A stretch of DNA of 64,000 nt, taken from assembly GCA_046317875.1 (NCBI GenBank), contig JBKCVN010000026.1, positions 22,528 to 86,527 of the forward strand, written 5' to 3'. Each line of letters starts with the position of its first letter. The stretch's first letter is position 1. Both the position numbers and the translations under genes were made by a program. Origin of the DNA: 2-01-FULL-41-14 sp046317875 (GTDB lineage: Bacteria > Pseudomonadota > Alphaproteobacteria > UBA7879 > UBA5542). Shown one piece after another: positions 8,741 to 17,956 of this stretch. The notes beneath the pieces were generated by a model that was not told the DNA's origin, did not search any database, and worked only from the letters and a program-made list of their open reading frames with translations.

Positions 8741-9259
8741 ATGGAATGGATACAAAAGGCACTGCTCGTATTAATTGTCTGTATTGGATCGGTTTTTGGA
8801 GCGTTCGATGAAGAAAGCGTTGGAGCTTCTAAGCTGGAATCAAAACTCAATCTTGATAGAAAAACTTTTGAAGACACATATATCGACCAGGGTAATTCTT
8901 TAAAAACGTCATGTGATTATGGAGTGCGAGAGGCTAGAAGCCGTGTGGTTATTGTAACACAGTGGGAAAGTCTTTTCGGGGTAAAATCAGATCTAGAAGT
9001 TAAAATGGCATTGCGCACAGTTTATGAAGCCCATAAAGAAATCCCTGAAGTTGATTTCTTATTTTTCTACATTGTAGGTTTAGAAAAAAAATCAGGTGCT
9101 TATACTCAGATTAAAAATTTGGGAGCAGTCAATGAAGAAGAAGCAGAAACTGTGTCACAGAATTTTGAATTAAATATTGATGCTGTGACCCCTAAGAACT
9201 TAAGAGATGACCAAGTTTGTCTTTTGCTGCATAAAAGTAAGCTATACGAACAAGAATAG
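8741..9259 (+). CDS. Secreted protein of unknown function
   Basis: About 172 residues. A Sec signal peptide is evident (basic start, hydrophobic ALLVLIVCIGSVFG, likely cleavage before AFDEE). The mature part has a predicted alpha/beta pattern (RVVIVTQWESLFG, then VDFLFFYIVGLEKK) but I do not recognise the family. The start at 8741 is set by AAGGAG at 8727-8732; the GTG three bases earlier is too close. It stands between rnd and rpoZ and is richer in A+T than those genes, consistent with an accessory origin. Confidence 0.75.
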   Translation: MEWIQKALLVLIVCIGSVFGAFDEESVGASKLESKLNLDRKTFEDTYIDQGNSLKTSCDYGVREARSRVVIVTQWESLFGVKSDLEVKMALRTVYEAHKEIPEVDFLFFYIVGLEKKSGAYTQIKNLGAVNEEEAETVSQNFELNIDAVTPKNLRDDQVCLLLHKSKLYEQE

Positions 9260-9309
9260 GGAAGCTCAAAAAATATCGATGTTTTTTGCCTAAATATGCA
9301 TTTTTGCAA

Positions 9310-9349
9310 ATGCTAGACTTATCTTCTTTTTCGGTATATAGTCTAGCAT
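9310..9349. promoter_or_regulatory. Perfect 10-bp inverted repeat upstream of rpoZ
   Basis: ATGCTAGACT at 9310-9319 is repeated inverted as AGTCTAGCAT at 9340-9349, with a 20-base spacer. The second arm ends 24 bp before the rpoZ start. It could be an operator or a 5' leader hairpin, or it may end the upstream transcript. There is no T-run after it. Confidence 0.4.
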
Positions 9350-9373
9350 TCAGAATTTAGAAAAAGGATTAAA

Positions 9374-9790
9374 ATGGCTCGCGTAACGGTTGAAGATTGT
9401 ATCACAAAGATTCCAAATCGCTTTGAATTAGTGTTGGTGGCTTCCCAACGGGTTCATGAGATTTCTACAGGTGCCCCCCTTACATTAGACAAAGATAACG
9501 ATAAAAACTCGGTTATTGCCCTTCGTGAAATTGCAGAGGGTACGGTTTCCATCGATTCTTTGAAAGAAGGCGTTGTTCAAGGCTTTCAAACACATGTGGA
9601 TGCAGATGAAGAAGAACAGATGGCTGTGGAAGCACTTTCTGAGGAAAACAGCTGGTTGACGGGCCAAGAAAGTGGTAATCTTTCTGAAGAGATTTCGGAA
9701 GACGTATTAACCATAGTGGATGATTTAGAAAGTGAAGAACATCAAGCAGAGCCTTCACCTGAAGAGATTCTTGAAGAATCAGAAGACTAA
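9374..9790 (+). CDS. rpoZ: RNA polymerase omega subunit
   Basis: The first 70 residues are typical omega: MARVTVEDCITKIPNRFELV, then ASQRVHEIS and NSVIALREIAEG. Omega helps fold and hold the beta-prime subunit and carries part of a ppGpp site in proteobacteria. The remaining 60-odd residues form a strongly acidic, probably disordered tail, a feature also seen in other alphaproteobacterial omegas. It lies just ahead of the ppGpp enzyme gene, the usual rpoZ-spoT linkage, but a good terminator separates the two. Confidence 0.95.
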   Translation: MARVTVEDCITKIPNRFELVLVASQRVHEISTGAPLTLDKDNDKNSVIALREIAEGTVSIDSLKEGVVQGFQTHVDADEEEQMAVEALSEENSWLTGQESGNLSEEISEDVLTIVDDLESEEHQAEPSPEEILEESED

Positions 9791-9815
9791 TTCATTAAAC
9801 CTTTATCAACAAAGG

Positions 9816-9841
9816 AAAGGACGCCTGCGCGTCCTTTTTTT
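9816..9841 (+). terminator. Intrinsic terminator after rpoZ
   Basis: The stem GGACGC (9819-9824) and GCGTCC (9829-9834) closes a CTGC loop, is extended by AAA/TTT pairs, and runs into seven T residues (9835-9841). It sits 26 bp beyond the rpoZ stop and just before the rel gene. Confidence 0.9.
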
Positions 9842-9873
9842 ATGGCAACTCAATGCCTTGGGACTTGGGAATC

Positions 9874-12033
9874 ATGTCTGATATCAGTGCATCTGCCCTT
9901 GTGGAGAAAGTATTATCCTATGCCCCCCGCGCTGATGGGGCACTGATCAAAAAAGCATTTGAGTTTGCGAAGAGCCACCACTTGGATCAAAAACGGGCTT
10001 CGGGCGAGCCCTATATTACCCATCCTTTGACTGTGGCTGAAATGCTGGCTGACTTAAAAATGGACGTCCAGTCGGTGGTGGCAGGATTGCTGCATGATAC
10101 GGTTGAAGATACCGCAGCCACTTTAAAAGATATTGAAAAACAGTTTGGGACTGAAATCAGCCAATTGGTACAGGGTGTAACGAAGCTAGCCCGCATTGGT
10201 CTGCAATCTACGGAACAAAAGCAAGCCGAAAATTTCCGTCGATTGGTTCTGGCCATGTCGGATGACATTCGGGTGTTGATGATAAAATTATGTGATCGTT
10301 TACATAATATGCGCACCTTGAAATATGTAAAATCTGAAGAAAGCCGTCGTCGGGTGGCCCTGGAAACTTTGGAAATTTATGCCCCCTTGTCTGAACGTAT
10401 TGGAATGAAATCCATTCAAGAAGAGCTGCAGGACCTTTCCTTTTCCCAGCTGAATCCGGACGCCTATGCCATTATTACAAACCGTATTAAGCATTTACAT
10501 CAGTTAGATAAAACCACCATGTCGTTGGTGGTACAAGATCTGACAAATATTATGCAAAAGGCTGGCATCAAAGCCGTGGTGACGGGGCGTGAAAAAAGCC
10601 CTTATTCCATTTGGCGGAAGATGCAAAATAAAAATGTTAGCTTTGAACAATTGTGTGATGTGGTGGCCTTCCGTATATTGGTGGAATCCATTGCAGACTG
10701 TTACCATGCATTGGGCATCATCCATAACGAATTTTTTGTGATTCCGGGGCGATTTAAGGATTATATTTCCACCCCTAAGCCCAATAATTATCAATCGCTG
10801 CATACCTATGTGATTGGGCCCAAACAACGACAGATTGAAATTCAGATTCGAACCCAAGCTATGCAGGAAGTGGCTGAATATGGGGTGGCGGCCCATTGGC
10901 AATACAAGCAGGGCATTCGGCCCAAGGAAGGTAAGCAATATCGCTGGGTTCGGGGGTTGTTGGATATCTTAGAACATGCGGCGGGGGATGATGAGTTTTT
11001 AGAACATACCAAGCTTGAAATGTTCCAAGATCAGGTCTTTTGTTTTACCCCCTATGGAGATCTGATTGCCTTACGGCGGGGATCCACGCCCGTAGATTTT
11101 GCGTATGCTGTGCACTCGGATGTGGGAAATCGCTGCAAGGGTGCCAAAATTAATGGAAAATTGATGCCTTTGCGCACCGAATTGCGGAATGGAGACCAAG
11201 TAGAAATTGTGATTTCTTCCACCCAAAACCCTTCCCCCACCTGGGAAAGATTCGTGGTGACCGGCAAGGCTAAAACCAATATACGACGGTTTTTACGTGC
11301 CAAAAAAAGATCACAGTTTGTATTGTTGGGCAAATCCATTTTTCTAAAAGAGTTTCAGGCTGTGCCTAAAAAAGAACTGGAAGGGAAATTAGCTCTTTTG
11401 TTAGGCAAGTTTAAGCTGCAAGAAGAAGATTTTTATGCTGCTTTGGGGGAGGGTTTGATTTCCACGCAGGAATTATTAGGCAAAGCCTATCCAGCAGCGC
11501 CGGTGGCGCCCTCGTCGGCCTTAAGTGTAAAAGAAAATATCTCTGCCCCCCCATCTCCTATTAAAATTAAGTTGCCCAAATTGGAACGAACCCGCAGTGA
11601 AATCAAGGGGCTGATCCCAGGTTTGGTGATTCACTATGCGGGATGTTGCCATCCCGTGCCAGGTGAAAGCATTGTGGGTATTGTGACCACGGGGCGGGGT
11701 GTCACTATTCACCGTAAAAATTGTTATGAAGTGGAAGATTTTGATGGTGATCGGGGCCGGATATTAGAAGTAGAATGGGGAAGTGCCGCTAAAACAGATA
11801 TGTATACATCTAGGATTTTGGCGGTGCTGCATAACACGCCGGGAAGTTTGGGCGAATTTAGCACCCTTATTGGTCAAAAAGGGGGCAATATCTTGGATAT
11901 TAAAGTCACTCGCCGCAGTGGTGATTTCTTTGATTTTATGGTGGATTTGATGGTACAAGATTTGTCACATCTTAAATCCATTCTGGAAACTTTAAGGGTA
12001 TCTAAAATTGTGCATCTTGTGGAAAGGATTTAA
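9874..12033 (+). CDS. Bifunctional (p)ppGpp synthetase/hydrolase (Rel/SpoT)
   Basis: About 719 residues in full Rel/SpoT order: HD hydrolase domain (SGEPYITHPLTVAE, GLLHDTVEDT, KLCDRLHNMRTL), synthetase domain with RFKDYISTPK and NYQSLHTYV, TGS domain (VFCFTPYGDLIALRRGSTPVD), and a C-terminal ACT domain (ILAVLHNTPGSLGEF). The RFKD (RxKD) signature is that of enzymes with both synthesis and hydrolysis activity. It makes and degrades the starvation alarmone and appears to be the only such gene here. I start at ATG 9874 (MSDISASALV); an in-frame ATG at 9853 adds seven residues. acpS follows with no gap. Confidence 0.95.
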   Translation: MSDISASALVEKVLSYAPRADGALIKKAFEFAKSHHLDQKRASGEPYITHPLTVAEMLADLKMDVQSVVAGLLHDTVEDTAATLKDIEKQFGTEISQLVQGVTKLARIGLQSTEQKQAENFRRLVLAMSDDIRVLMIKLCDRLHNMRTLKYVKSEESRRRVALETLEIYAPLSERIGMKSIQEELQDLSFSQLNPDAYAIITNRIKHLHQLDKTTMSLVVQDLTNIMQKAGIKAVVTGREKSPYSIWRKMQNKNVSFEQLCDVVAFRILVESIADCYHALGIIHNEFFVIPGRFKDYISTPKPNNYQSLHTYVIGPKQRQIEIQIRTQAMQEVAEYGVAAHWQYKQGIRPKEGKQYRWVRGLLDILEHAAGDDEFLEHTKLEMFQDQVFCFTPYGDLIALRRGSTPVDFAYAVHSDVGNRCKGAKINGKLMPLRTELRNGDQVEIVISSTQNPSPTWERFVVTGKAKTNIRRFLRAKKRSQFVLLGKSIFLKEFQAVPKKELEGKLALLLGKFKLQEEDFYAALGEGLISTQELLGKAYPAAPVAPSSALSVKENISAPPSPIKIKLPKLERTRSEIKGLIPGLVIHYAGCCHPVPGESIVGIVTTGRGVTIHRKNCYEVEDFDGDRGRILEVEWGSAAKTDMYTSRILAVLHNTPGSLGEFSTLIGQKGGNILDIKVTRRSGDFFDFMVDLMVQDLSHLKSILETLRVSKIVHLVERI

Positions 12034-12429
12034 ATGATTTTAGGCATAGGCACAGATTTATTAGATGTGCGTAGAATTGAAAACTTAATTCAGAAATATG
12101 GGGATAAATTTCTGAAGAAGACATTTACGGAAGATGAAATATCGGCTTCTGAGCGATACGAGGGCCAGTCTTTGAAAGTGTTGTTTTTTGCCAAAAGATT
12201 TGCGGCCAAAGAGGCCTTTTCAAAGGCCGTGGGCTGTGGGTTAGGAGAGCATCTAAAGTTTTTGGATATTTCCGTTGAAAACAATTTCAAGGGTAAGCCC
12301 TCTTTAAAGGTGACAGGGGTCAGCGCAGACTATATTAAAGAATACTTTAAGAATTCCGAGATTAAAATTGATTTAAGTCTCTCGGATGAGTATCCTATGG
12401 CCCTGGCGTTTGTCGTCATTTCTGCATAG
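12034..12429 (+). CDS. acpS: Holo-[acyl-carrier-protein] synthase
   Basis: A 131-residue protein with the two AcpS motifs: GIGTDLLDVRRIE at the N-terminus, which binds the magnesium, and FFAKRFAAKEAFSKAVG in the middle. It transfers 4'-phosphopantetheine from CoA to apo-ACP for fatty acid synthesis. The start ATG immediately follows the TAA of the ppGpp synthetase gene, so translation is likely coupled. Length and order (rel-acpS-lepB-rnc) are usual for alphaproteobacteria, though pdxJ, often found here, is absent. Confidence 0.96.
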   Translation: MILGIGTDLLDVRRIENLIQKYGDKFLKKTFTEDEISASERYEGQSLKVLFFAKRFAAKEAFSKAVGCGLGEHLKFLDISVENNFKGKPSLKVTGVSADYIKEYFKNSEIKIDLSLSDEYPMALAFVVISA

Positions 12430-12451
12430 TTGTTGAGTATAGGTATTTAAA

Positions 12452-13294
12452 ATGAGACTGATTTCGAAATCTTCCCGTAAAAAAAATAGACCCAAAGGAT
12501 TTTGGAGAAATTTAGGTGAAATTATCCTGGCCGTGACCGTGGCTCTTTTAATCCGCAGTTTGTTTTTCCAGCCCTTTAAAATCCCTTCGGAATCATTGTA
12601 TCCCACCTTGGTGATTGGGGATTATTTGGCCGTATATACGGGACAGTATGGATATAGCCGTCACTCTTTTCCCTACAGCCTGCCCTTGGTATCTGGGGAA
12701 CGATTATTCTATAAAGCCCCCAAGCGGGGAGATATTGTGGTGTTCCGATATCCGGCGGGTGCCGAGCTTCCCACCTGGGAAAGATTTATAGGTGATATTA
12801 AGGGCTTTTTTGTTTTTTCTGATAAGATTCCCTTAGATTCCTATTGGGTAAAACGAGTGATTGGGTTACCTGGCGACCGTATACAATTCAAGGACGGTAT
12901 TCTTTATATTAATGGCGAGCCATGCCCCCAACGTCGGGTGGGCGAATTTAGTGAAAAGATGCCTTCGGGGCGTATTCGCTATGTGCCTGAATATATGGAA
13001 ACTTTGCCTAATGGTCTGGAACATAAGGTTTTAAGAGAATCGGAAGAAGGTCAAGCGCCCGGCGATAACACAGAAGAATATGTGGTGCCAGCGGACCACT
13101 TCTTTATGGTGGGGGATAATCGGAACCAATCCAGCGACAGTCGTTATCGTTTGGGCCCTGTGCACAAGGACTATTTGATTGGACAAGCCAAGATCATCTT
13201 GTTTTCCTTTGATTCGGGCATTCTGGATTTATGGAAAATTTGGGAGTGGCCTGAGATTGTGCGTCTGAAACGCTTTATGTCGGTTATTCGTTAA
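12452..13294 (+). CDS. lepB: Signal peptidase I
   Basis: A 280-residue inner-membrane protease. One membrane helix (about residues 22-38) precedes the catalytic Ser48 in IPSESLYPTL; Lys134 in YWVKRVIGLPGD completes the dyad, and the box GDNRNQSSDSR is present near the C-terminus. The position after the serine is Leu rather than the near-universal Met. It removes signal peptides from Sec substrates, relevant to the many exported proteins in this window. It lies between acpS and rnc in a compact operon. Confidence 0.95.
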   Translation: MRLISKSSRKKNRPKGFWRNLGEIILAVTVALLIRSLFFQPFKIPSESLYPTLVIGDYLAVYTGQYGYSRHSFPYSLPLVSGERLFYKAPKRGDIVVFRYPAGAELPTWERFIGDIKGFFVFSDKIPLDSYWVKRVIGLPGDRIQFKDGILYINGEPCPQRRVGEFSEKMPSGRIRYVPEYMETLPNGLEHKVLRESEEGQAPGDNTEEYVVPADHFFMVGDNRNQSSDSRYRLGPVHKDYLIGQAKIILFSFDSGILDLWKIWEWPEIVRLKRFMSVIR

Positions 13295-13296
13295 TA

Positions 13297-13983
13297 ATGG
13301 CTCATAGAAATCTAAAACTTAATTACACCTTTCACGATGACGTATTGCTTAAAAAAGCTTTAACGCACCCTAGTCTTGCCCAAAAATCAAAGCTGGAGAA
13401 TTACGAGCGTTGCGAATTCTTGGGAGATCGTGTTCTGGGGTTGGTTATTGCTTCGTACCTTTATCATCAATATCCCCATAATAAGGAAGGCGAGCTTTCC
13501 CGTCGGTTCACCAATTTGGTAAGGAAGGAAGCATTGGCTAAGGTGGCCCAGACCCTGAACTTGGGTGATTTTATTTATATGTCAGACAGTGAATTGGCCA
13601 GCGAAGGGAACAAGAATGAATCCATCTTGGCTGATGCATGTGAAGCGTTGATAGGGGCTATCTATTTAGATGGCGGCTTTGAAAGCGCCTATCGGTTTGT
13701 GCTGGAACAATGGTCACCCCTGTTGGAAGAACAGTCTGTGGAAATTGCTGTGGATGCCAAAACCCAGCTGCAAGAGTTTTTGCAAAAACACAAACAACCC
13801 TTGCCCCATTATTCAGTGATTGCCATCACGGGACCTGACCATGCGCCCTATTTTAAGGTCTCTTTATCCGTAAAAGATGAACGCCCCGTGTATGGCGAAG
13901 GATCCTCAAGGCGCCAGGCCGAGCAACAAGCCGCTGCGGAAATGTTATTTATATTAAAGAAAAAAGAATTTGAAGATGACTAA
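13297..13983 (+). CDS. rnc: Ribonuclease III
   Basis: A 228-residue RNase III: the signature ERCEFLGDRVLG (usually ERLEFLGDAVL) with the catalytic acidic residues kept, ADACEALIGAIYLDGGF with the second acidic pair, and a C-terminal double-stranded-RNA-binding domain (KTQLQEFLQKH onward). It cleaves double-stranded RNA in rRNA and mRNA processing. It starts 2 bp after lepB and overlaps the start of era by eight bases, the usual lepB-rnc-era order. Confidence 0.96.
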   Translation: MAHRNLKLNYTFHDDVLLKKALTHPSLAQKSKLENYERCEFLGDRVLGLVIASYLYHQYPHNKEGELSRRFTNLVRKEALAKVAQTLNLGDFIYMSDSELASEGNKNESILADACEALIGAIYLDGGFESAYRFVLEQWSPLLEEQSVEIAVDAKTQLQEFLQKHKQPLPHYSVIAITGPDHAPYFKVSLSVKDERPVYGEGSSRRQAEQQAAAEMLFILKKKEFEDD

Positions 13984-14872
13984 ATTTGGATTTGTAACAC
14001 TGATGGGTGTACCAAACGCAGGTAAATCCACCTTGTTAAATGCCTTATTAGGCGAGAAACTTTCGATTGTGTGCCATAAGCGGCAAACCACCCGTACCCG
14101 GGTGGCTGGTATTTTAACCAAAAAAGAGACGCAGGCGGTTTTAATTGATACCCCAGGCATTTTTTTTGATGCCAAGGGGCGCCTGGAAAAATCCATGGTT
14201 TCTACCGCCTGGCAAGCCACCACCGAAGCCCATATTATTTTGCTGATTGCGGATGCCCATATTCCCCACTTTTTAGAAGATACCAAAAAAATTATGGAAC
14301 GCCTTAAAAACGTGGAAGAAAAAGTGGTATTGGTATTAAACAAAACAGATTTATTAAAGAATAAGTCTGCCCTATTGGAAATTACCCAGGACCTGACTTC
14401 TTCTTTTAAGTTTAAAAATGTGTTCATGATTTCGGCCCACAAAAAAAGGGGATTGGATAAGGTGGAACAATTCATTTTAGACTCCCTGCCAGACGGGCCG
14501 TGGATGTACCCTGAAGATCAGCTTTCTCATTTATCCGAGCGATTTTTAGTGGCCGAGTTAACCCGTGAAGTGTTGCTGCATCAAGTCCATGACGAGGTGC
14601 CCCATGGCTTGGCCGTATTGACGGAAAAATGGGAAAATTTCCGGAATGGAGATGTGAAAATCTTCCAGCAAATTTGTGTATCCCGTAAAAGCCATAAATC
14701 CATTATTTTGGGCCAACAGGGCAATAAAATAAAAGCCATAGGAGAAATAGCGCGTAAGGAAATATCGAAAGCGCTTGGGTGTACGGTTCATTTATTTTTG
14801 CACGTGAAGGTTGATGAGAAATGGCAAGAAAAACCAGACTTTTATGAAGAACTGGGCATTGATTTAAATTAA
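13976..14872 (+). CDS. era: GTPase Era
   Basis: About 298 residues. GTPase motifs are G1 GVPNAGKS (residues 11-18), G3 DTPGI, G4 NKTDLL and G5 SAHKKRG, followed by a KH RNA-binding domain (QQGNKIKAIGEIARKEI). Era binds the 3' end of 16S rRNA and helps assemble the small ribosomal subunit. The ATG at 13976 lies inside the end of rnc; a TTG two codons upstream is also possible. recO follows with no gap. Confidence 0.96.
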   Translation: MTKFGFVTLMGVPNAGKSTLLNALLGEKLSIVCHKRQTTRTRVAGILTKKETQAVLIDTPGIFFDAKGRLEKSMVSTAWQATTEAHIILLIADAHIPHFLEDTKKIMERLKNVEEKVVLVLNKTDLLKNKSALLEITQDLTSSFKFKNVFMISAHKKRGLDKVEQFILDSLPDGPWMYPEDQLSHLSERFLVAELTREVLLHQVHDEVPHGLAVLTEKWENFRNGDVKIFQQICVSRKSHKSIILGQQGNKIKAIGEIARKEISKALGCTVHLFLHVKVDEKWQEKPDFYEELGIDLN

Positions 14873-15586
14873 ATGGTGGAATGGAAAGATCAGGGGTTTA
14901 TCCTGGGGATCCGATCGTTTGGTGAAAAGGACGCCATTCTTCATGTGATGACCCAACATCATGGATGCCATGCGGGGGTTTTAAAGAACTTTAAATCGAA
15001 GTCTAATCAGGCCTTGCAAATGGGATCCTTGGTACGCTGTCATTGGAAAGCCCGGTTGTCCGAGCATCTAGGCATGTGGGCGTTAGAGCCTGAAAAATCC
15101 TATTTAGCCTCGGTTCTGGGAGATCCTCAGCGACTTTTAGCCCTGAGTGTGGCGGCCCAATTTACCACGTCTTTGGTACCCGAACGGCACCCCTATCCCC
15201 ACTTTTATGCCGTATGGAGCAATCTGTTAGAAACCCTGGCCCATGAAGCGGAATGGAAAAAAGAATATGTATTCTTTGAATTCCATCTCTTGCAAGAGTT
15301 AGGTTTCGGCCTTAAACTAGATGTGTGTGCGGTGAGTAATACATCTGACAATTTAAAGTATGTATCACCCAAAACAGGATGCGCAGTGCGGGAAGATATA
15401 GGCATGCCCTATCATGATAAATTATTCCAACTGCCTTCGTTTTTAGGCACAAAAGAAGGTATATATCATCCCAAAGACATTCGGGATGGGCTGGAGATGA
15501 CGGGCTATTTTTTGATGAAACACTTTTCTGAACAAAAATATGCTAATCTATTTCAGACACGACAACGATTTATAGAGAACTTATGA
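14873..15586 (+). CDS. recO: DNA repair protein RecO
   Basis: A 237-residue protein with an N-terminal OB-fold start typical of RecO (EWKDQGFILGIRSFGEKDAI) and a helical C-terminal part with YVSPKTGCAV. RecO helps load RecA onto SSB-coated single strands in gap repair. It lies between era and parC; its start touches the era stop, and its TGA overlaps the parC ATG (ATGA). Overall similarity is moderate, as is normal for this fast-evolving family, but context makes the call firm. Confidence 0.92.
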   Translation: MVEWKDQGFILGIRSFGEKDAILHVMTQHHGCHAGVLKNFKSKSNQALQMGSLVRCHWKARLSEHLGMWALEPEKSYLASVLGDPQRLLALSVAAQFTTSLVPERHPYPHFYAVWSNLLETLAHEAEWKKEYVFFEFHLLQELGFGLKLDVCAVSNTSDNLKYVSPKTGCAVREDIGMPYHDKLFQLPSFLGTKEGIYHPKDIRDGLEMTGYFLMKHFSEQKYANLFQTRQRFIENL

Positions 15587-17799
15587 CAACGACGCCTGAC
15601 CAAAAAACCATTCTGTTTAAAGACGCCCTAGGCGAACGATATTTGTCCTATGCCCTGTCCACCATTATGTCTCGGTCCTTACCCGATGTGCGTGATGGGT
15701 TGAAACCGGTGCATCGTCGTCTTATTTTCGCCATGCGGGAATTAAAACTGGACCCCAAATCGCCCCCTAAGAAATGTGGTCGTATTGTGGGGGATGTGAT
15801 TGGTAAATATCACCCCCATGGGGATGTGGCGGTTTATAATACCTTGGTGCGTTTGGCCCAGGATTTCACCCTTAGATATCCCTTAATCGAGGGACAGGGG
15901 AACTTTGGAAATATCGACGGCGATAATGCCGCGGCCATGCGATATACGGAAGCCCGTTTAACAGCGGTGGCCCATGCCTTGATGGAAGGATTGGACGAAG
16001 ACGCCGTTGATCACCGGGATAACTATGATGGGGAATTCCAAGAGCCTGTTGTGTTTCCGGGCAAGTTTCCAAATCTATTAGCCAATGGATCGGAAGGCAT
16101 TGCGGTGGGGATGGCCACCAGTATTCCCCCCCATAACGTAAAAGAATTGTGTGGAGCCCTGAAGCATCTGATTGATCACCCCGAGGCGCCCGTCAAAGAG
16201 TTGTTGCAATTTGTGACAGGGCCCGACTTCCCCACAGGCGGACAGCTTATTGAAAGGCCCGAGACCATTCGGGCGGTTTATGAAACGGGACGCGGCAGCC
16301 TGAGGGTGCGGGCAAAGTACGAGATTGAATCTTTGGGCAATGGGCAGTATCAAATTATTGTGACCCAGATTCCCTATCAAGTGGAAAAGGGTAAATTAGT
16401 CGAGCAAATTGCCAATTTGATGCTTAATAAAAAAGTCCCTTTCTTGGCGAATGTGTTAGACGAATCGGCGGATGATATTCGGATTGTACTAACGCCCAAA
16501 AGCCGATCCGTGGACCCAGCTGTTTTGATGTCGATTTTATTTAAGCATTCTGACCTTGAAACGCGGGTCAATTTGAACATGAACGTGCTGAACCATCAAA
16601 ATGTACCACGCGTCATGAATTTAAAGGATATTCTGGAGGAATATTTAGCCCATCGGTTGGTGGTACTGAAACGTCGGTCTGAATATCGATTGAAGGAAAT
16701 TAAGAACCGCTTGGAAATCCTTCAGGGTCTGTTGATCGCTTATCTGAATTTGGATGAAGTGATTCGCATCATTCGGGAAGAAGATGAACCCAAACCCGTG
16801 ATGCAAAAAAAATGGAAATTGAGCGATATTCAGGTGGAAGCCATTTTAAACATGCGGCTTCGGTCCTTGCGCAAACTAGAAGAAATGCAAATTAAAACCG
16901 AGTTGGATGCCCTGGAGGCAGAAGCCAAAAACCTGAATACTTTGCTGAAAGACCCCGCCGAACAAATGGGCAAACTGAAGATAGAAGTGGGCGAAATTGA
17001 AACCCAGTTTGGGGATGATCCCATATTGGGCCCCCGCCGAACGGTGATTGAGGCTGTGGAAGATGGGGGATTTATTCCTGTGGAGGCCACCATCGAGAAA
17101 GAGCCGTTAACCATTATATTTACCCAAAAAGGCTGGATTCGGTCCTTTAAAGGGCACTCGATTGAGTTAGATGAGGTTAAATATAAAGAAGGGGACGAGC
17201 TGGCCCTGATGGTCAAAACGGATACCACCGAGAAAGTTTTATTTTTTGGAACGGATGGTCGTTTTTATACCCTTCGGGCCTATGATATCCCCGGTGGACG
17301 AGGCTTTGGTGAGCCCATTCGTATGTATTTAGATTTGCCGCCAGAGGGTGAAATCTTGATGATGGATGTTTATCAAGAAGGCGATAAATTTATTGTGGCC
17401 TCTTCCACGGGACGGGGATTTGTGGTGGCGGCAGAAAATGCTGTGGCCCAGACCAAAAATGGCAAGCAAGTTCTGAATTTGGAAGAGGGTGAACGGGGCC
17501 TTATTTGCCATAAAATGGTGGGCGATCATGTGGCCGTGATCGGTGAGAACAGAAAAATGCTGATATTCCCGATTGCTGATTTGCCCACCATGAATCGGGG
17601 GCGGGGCGTGATGCTGCAAAAATATGGGGATGGGGGCTTGTCAGATTTGAAAAGCTTTTCATTAGCTGCAGGCCTGACCTGGGCCAATAAGAAACGGGGT
17701 TATCAAGAAACGGACCTGACCACGTGGATGGGTAAACGGGCCGGGGCTGGACGTTTGGCCCCCACAGGATTTTCTAAGACCAATAAATTTGAAGGGTAA
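15583..17799 (+). CDS. parC: DNA topoisomerase IV subunit A
   Basis: A 738-residue type IIA topoisomerase A subunit: winged-helix/tower region with KYHPHGD, catalytic Tyr121 in AAAMRYTEARLT, coiled-coil gate, and a C-terminal beta-pinwheel (for example RRTVIEAVEDGGF onward). Length and a weak GyrA-box favour ParC over GyrA. With ParE it decatenates daughter chromosomes. In the quinolone-contact segment the positions equal to E. coli Ser80 and Glu84 are Val82 and Asn86. It is the last gene of the recO run; its start overlaps the recO stop by four bases. Confidence 0.94.
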   Translation: MTTTPDQKTILFKDALGERYLSYALSTIMSRSLPDVRDGLKPVHRRLIFAMRELKLDPKSPPKKCGRIVGDVIGKYHPHGDVAVYNTLVRLAQDFTLRYPLIEGQGNFGNIDGDNAAAMRYTEARLTAVAHALMEGLDEDAVDHRDNYDGEFQEPVVFPGKFPNLLANGSEGIAVGMATSIPPHNVKELCGALKHLIDHPEAPVKELLQFVTGPDFPTGGQLIERPETIRAVYETGRGSLRVRAKYEIESLGNGQYQIIVTQIPYQVEKGKLVEQIANLMLNKKVPFLANVLDESADDIRIVLTPKSRSVDPAVLMSILFKHSDLETRVNLNMNVLNHQNVPRVMNLKDILEEYLAHRLVVLKRRSEYRLKEIKNRLEILQGLLIAYLNLDEVIRIIREEDEPKPVMQKKWKLSDIQVEAILNMRLRSLRKLEEMQIKTELDALEAEAKNLNTLLKDPAEQMGKLKIEVGEIETQFGDDPILGPRRTVIEAVEDGGFIPVEATIEKEPLTIIFTQKGWIRSFKGHSIELDEVKYKEGDELALMVKTDTTEKVLFFGTDGRFYTLRAYDIPGGRGFGEPIRMYLDLPPEGEILMMDVYQEGDKFIVASSTGRGFVVAAENAVAQTKNGKQVLNLEEGERGLICHKMVGDHVAVIGENRKMLIFPIADLPTMNRGRGVMLQKYGDGGLSDLKSFSLAAGLTWANKKRGYQETDLTTWMGKRAGAGRLAPTGFSKTNKFEG

Positions 17800-17956
17800 C
17801 TGATTTTAACTGGAATAAATTTGTTTCTCTTCCGGTGCAAGTTTATGACGCCTGCCAAAATGGTTGATAGGCATCAAACTTTATCTCTCTTCAAAATTAT
17901 TTGATTTTATCCCGTCTTCTGTGAAGAACTAAAGAAGAGACAGGAGAGGTTTTATA

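Noticed and set aside
8596..8877. 93-codon minus-strand frame upstream of rnd
   Set aside because: Overlaps the start of the secreted plus-strand gene and its ribosome site; low-complexity, AT-driven hydrophobic translation.
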